Translations under genes and position numbers: made by a program | NCBI GenBank assembly: GCA_023129165.1 | Contig: JAGMCL010000064.1 | Span: forward strand, 1 to 42,771 | Length of the DNA: 42,771 nucleotides | Direction of reading: 5' to 3' | From: Caldifarciminota bacterium | GTDB taxonomy: Bacteria > Hydrothermota > UBA3073 | Notes under the pieces: model-generated | Databases searched by the model: none | Told to the model about the DNA's origin: nothing | The model's input: only the letters and a program-made list of their open reading frames with translations | Shown here: piece by piece, positions 40,683 through 42,771 of the stretch | Layout: each line of letters opens with the position of its first letter | Numbering within the stretch: position 1 is the stretch's first letter

Positions 40683-41144
40683 TGATAATTATGATTAGTT
40701 ATCTTTTGTCCACGACTTAAGATAACACATATCAAAGGCAATTTGTAAAAATTTCTCTAATGGCGGGTTTTTCATTTAGGCAAGAAAATAAAGTTACAAA
40801 TTCCAGATTCCAGCCTGACCCTTAATTTTACACTTGACTTTTTATCCTTTTAATATTATAATGTAATTGGGTCAAATGGTTCTATATATTAATATATATT
40901 TAGATCATGGTGAAGACCGAAGAAGAGGATAAGTAGAGTATAAAAAAGTAGCCTGTCCCCTTTTTCCTTCTTCCGAAAGAACAACAAACAATGGGCAACG
41001 ACTATAAAAACATTAATAACTATACAACAAAAATTTGAAAAAGTAAAGTAAAAATCGGATGCATCTACATAATATTTGACTAATTTACCTAACCAATACT
41101 TATAGCTAATAAAACTGTCTATGAGTATTATACCAGGAGGAAAG
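40683..41144. other. Intergenic gap with repeat, promoter and long leader
   Basis: Contains a short copy of AAATTCCAGATTCCAGCC (40798-40815), the promoter at 40834-40862, a perfect 16-bp palindrome TATATATTAATATATA (40883-40898) just past the predicted start, and a GTCCCCTTTTTCCTTCTTCC pyrimidine tract. No supported ORF. Confidence 0.6.
40834..40862 (+). promoter_or_regulatory. Promoter upstream of the blade-repeat lipoprotein
   Basis: TTGACT, a 17-bp spacer and TATAAT. The predicted start near 40869 gives a leader of about 275 nt before ATG 41145. Confidence 0.7.
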
Positions 41145-42560
41145 ATGAAAAGAATTAGCGATGTTGCTGGGGTGGTGAGAGCTACCTTTGTAGTCCTTTT
41201 AGGTTTGCTCATTATTGTTTCATGCGGCAAGAAAAAGACAACAGAACCTGATGACGCACCAGTTGTAGAGATCACTAATCCGGTTAACGGTTCATTTGTA
41301 AGCGGGACAGTCAACATTACTGCCGATGCTACCGATGACAATGAGGTTGACAGTGTTCAATTTTACATTGATGATACACTCAGGTCTACGTCAACAGCAG
41401 AACCTTATACCTATTCATGGGTGACAACCGGTCTTGAGAATAACTCATCCCACACTATTTACGCCATTGCTTATGATGCTGCTGAGAACGAGAGCGTTTC
41501 GGATACTATTTCAGTAGTTGTTGTAATTGAAGGCATACTTAAATGGCGATACTCAACAGGCGGTATTGTGCGTACTTCGCCGGCGATTGGTGCTGATGGT
41601 ACGATCTATATCGGGTCCAATGATAATTCTCTCTACGCATTAAACCCCGATGGAACATTTAAATGGTCTTACTCAACAGGCAGTTTTGTGTATTCTTCGC
41701 CAGCAATTGGTGCTGATGGTACGATCTATGTCGGGTCCCATGATAATAATCTCTATGCGATAAACCCCAATGGTACCTTAAGATGGTCTTACTCAACAGG
41801 CAATAGTGTGTATTCTTCGCCGGCAATAGGTACTGACGGCACGATCTATGTCGGGTCATATGACGATAATCTCTATGCGATAAACCCCAATGGAACATTT
41901 AAATGGTCTTACCAAACAGGCTTTGTTGTGTATTCTTCGCCAGCAATTGGTGCTGATGGTACGATCTATGTCGGGTCCCATGATAATAATCTCTATGCGA
42001 TAAACCCCAATGGTACCTTAAGATGGTCTTACTCAACAGGCAATCGTGTGTATTCTTCGCCGGCAATAGGTACTGACGGCACGATCTATGTCGGGTCATA
42101 TGATAATTCTCTCTATGCGATAAACCCCGATGGAACATTTAAATGGTCTTACTCAACAGGCAATAGTGTGCATTCTTCGCCGGCAATAGGTGCTGATGGT
42201 ACGATCTATATCGGGTCCAATGATAATTCTCTCTACGCATTAAACCCCGATGGAACATTTAAATGGTCTTACTCAACAGGCAGTTGGGTGTCTTCTTCGC
42301 CGGCGATTGGTGCTGATGGTACGATCTATGTCGGGTCATATGATAATAATCTCTATGCGATAAACCCCGATGGCACCTTAAAGTGGTCTTACTCAACAGG
42401 CAGTTTTGTACGTTCTTCACCAGCAATTGGTGCTGATGGTACCATCTATGTCGGTACTAGCGATTATTATCTCTATGCAATTCAGGGTTTAGGATCTCTT
42501 GCAAATACTCCTTGGCCAATGTTCCACCACGATTTGAAACATACTGGAAGGGTAGATTGA
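41145..42560 (+). CDS. Lipoprotein with Ig-like domain and eight near-identical PQQ-like propeller blades
   Basis: 471 aa. ATG 41145 is 5 nt after AGGAGGAA; an in-frame ATG at 41121 has no such site. The signal peptide ends at lipobox LIIVSC. An Ig-like domain follows (VEITNPVNGSFVSGTVNITA, about 40-130), as in bacterial Ig_17-type domains. Then eight blades of exactly 40 aa repeat KWSYSTG..VYSSPAIGADG, then TIYVGSYDNNLYAINPDGT. The protein ends with a closing blade (WPMFHHDLKHTGR) typical of outer-membrane PQQ-like/BamB-like propellers. No quinone-binding residues seen; likely a binding scaffold. Confidence 0.88.
   Translation: MKRISDVAGVVRATFVVLLGLLIIVSCGKKKTTEPDDAPVVEITNPVNGSFVSGTVNITADATDDNEVDSVQFYIDDTLRSTSTAEPYTYSWVTTGLENNSSHTIYAIAYDAAENESVSDTISVVVVIEGILKWRYSTGGIVRTSPAIGADGTIYIGSNDNSLYALNPDGTFKWSYSTGSFVYSSPAIGADGTIYVGSHDNNLYAINPNGTLRWSYSTGNSVYSSPAIGTDGTIYVGSYDDNLYAINPNGTFKWSYQTGFVVYSSPAIGADGTIYVGSHDNNLYAINPNGTLRWSYSTGNRVYSSPAIGTDGTIYVGSYDNSLYAINPDGTFKWSYSTGNSVHSSPAIGADGTIYIGSNDNSLYALNPDGTFKWSYSTGSWVSSSPAIGADGTIYVGSYDNNLYAINPDGTLKWSYSTGSFVRSSPAIGADGTIYVGTSDYYLYAIQGLGSLANTPWPMFHHDLKHTGRVD
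41545..42485 (+). repeat. Eight tandem 120-bp coding repeats
   Basis: The unit is 120 bp. Units 2-3 and 4-5 are nearly identical as 240-bp pairs (e.g. 41761-41860 vs 42001-42100), and units 1 and 6 match closely, which indicates recent duplication or gene conversion. Confidence 0.92.
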
Positions 42561-42564
42561 GTGA

Positions 42565-42771
42565 TTTGAAGGGTCAGGTCTTCACATTTCACATATAAAT
42601 CCTTTCCCTCAGTTGAAACAAGAAGATTGTAAAGGATAGAAACTTTCAGGGTCAGGTCTTCAGATTTCAGTTATTAATTGATACTATAAGTAAAATTTCT
42701 ATCAGTTCTCAATAAGATTTTATAATACAGGAAGTTATAAGGATACTTTGGTTCTTAACCACTAAGTGTGG
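42565..42771 (-). repeat. Inverted copies of the accessory-region repeat at the window end
   Basis: GGGTCAGGTCTTCACATTTC (42571-42590) and GGGTCAGGTCTTCAGATTTC (42649-42668) are reverse complements of the GAAATCTGAAGACCTGACCC phrase at 32594. No gene seen to the window edge; the final bases ACCACTAAGTG start a copy of the GCCACTAAG family. Confidence 0.75.

Noticed and set aside
41659-42138. Two near-identical 79-aa minus-strand frames
   Set aside because: Shadows of the tandem 120-bp propeller repeats.
30195-42670. Integron with attC sites
   Set aside because: No integron integrase is present and the repeats lack the R'/R'' core (GTTRRRY) layout that I could recognise; cassette-like mobility is kept only as a hypothesis.

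Overview
The window is a low-GC, repeat-rich stretch of bacterial chromosome. Several traits suggest an uncultured lineage of the Fibrobacterota-Chlorobiota-Bacteroidota (FCB) neighbourhood, for example WOR-3/Stahlbacteria, TA06 or Cloacimonadota-like. These are secreted multidomain proteins with type IX secretion (T9SS, Por) C-terminal sorting domains, a TonB-dependent receptor with a carboxypeptidase-regulatory-like N-terminus, a PorV/FadL-like barrel, GAF-type sigma54 activators and a UbiA-family prenyltransferase of the archaeal-lipid type. The lineage is inferred from gene content; no rRNA or marker phylogeny is possible here.

Layout. 0-3.9 kb holds housekeeping genes: a single-domain response regulator, tRNA-Ser(CGA), a tsaB-nfeD operon on the minus strand, and a UbiA prenyltransferase on the plus strand. 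3.9-8.0 kb holds two arrays of palindromic repeats in opposite orientation. They surround a GxxExxY (PD-(D/E)XK-like) gene, a WbpD-type sugar acetyltransferase, a methyltransferase and a lipoprotein. 8.0-19.7 kb, all minus strand, carries an 889-aa T9SS cargo protein with eight carboxypeptidase-regulatory-like repeats, an operon for a sigma54 activator, a PEGA Ser/Thr kinase and a TPR-like membrane protein, a truncated PAF-acetylhydrolase-like remnant, a double-retropepsin/PDZ protease and a TetR regulator with a very clear promoter/operator. 20-28.2 kb carries an AmmeMemoRadiSam radical SAM enzyme, another T9SS cargo protein, an SRAP (YedK/HMCES) DNA-protein crosslink enzyme, and a TPR plus TonB-receptor pair. 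28.9-42.7 kb, all plus strand, looks accessory. It has an OmpA protein of different base composition, a coiled-coil protein, a PorV/FadL-like barrel, a lipoprotein, a zinc-ribbon protein, a clan-CD (C13/gingipain-like) cysteine peptidase with a T9SS domain and a T9SS propeller. These are followed by an HNH nuclease, a membrane-anchored HEPN-like protein and a SIR2-like protein (candidate defence cluster), a zinc-ribbon/two-TM pair, and a lipoprotein with eight near-identical PQQ-like blades.

Regulation and structure. At least thirteen promoters of the form TTGAMW-17-TANNAT, every one with a 17-bp spacer, can be read directly. One places the predicted start of transcription on the A of the tsaB ATG (leaderless mRNA). 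Gaps between genes are filled by at least eight dispersed repeat families. One family flanks small accessory genes like cassettes, and others have entered a coding sequence. The most notable candidates for undescribed biology are the HNH/membrane-HEPN/SIR2 cluster, the GxxExxY gene inside its palindromic repeat array, and the repeat-bounded single-gene modules at 30-43 kb.
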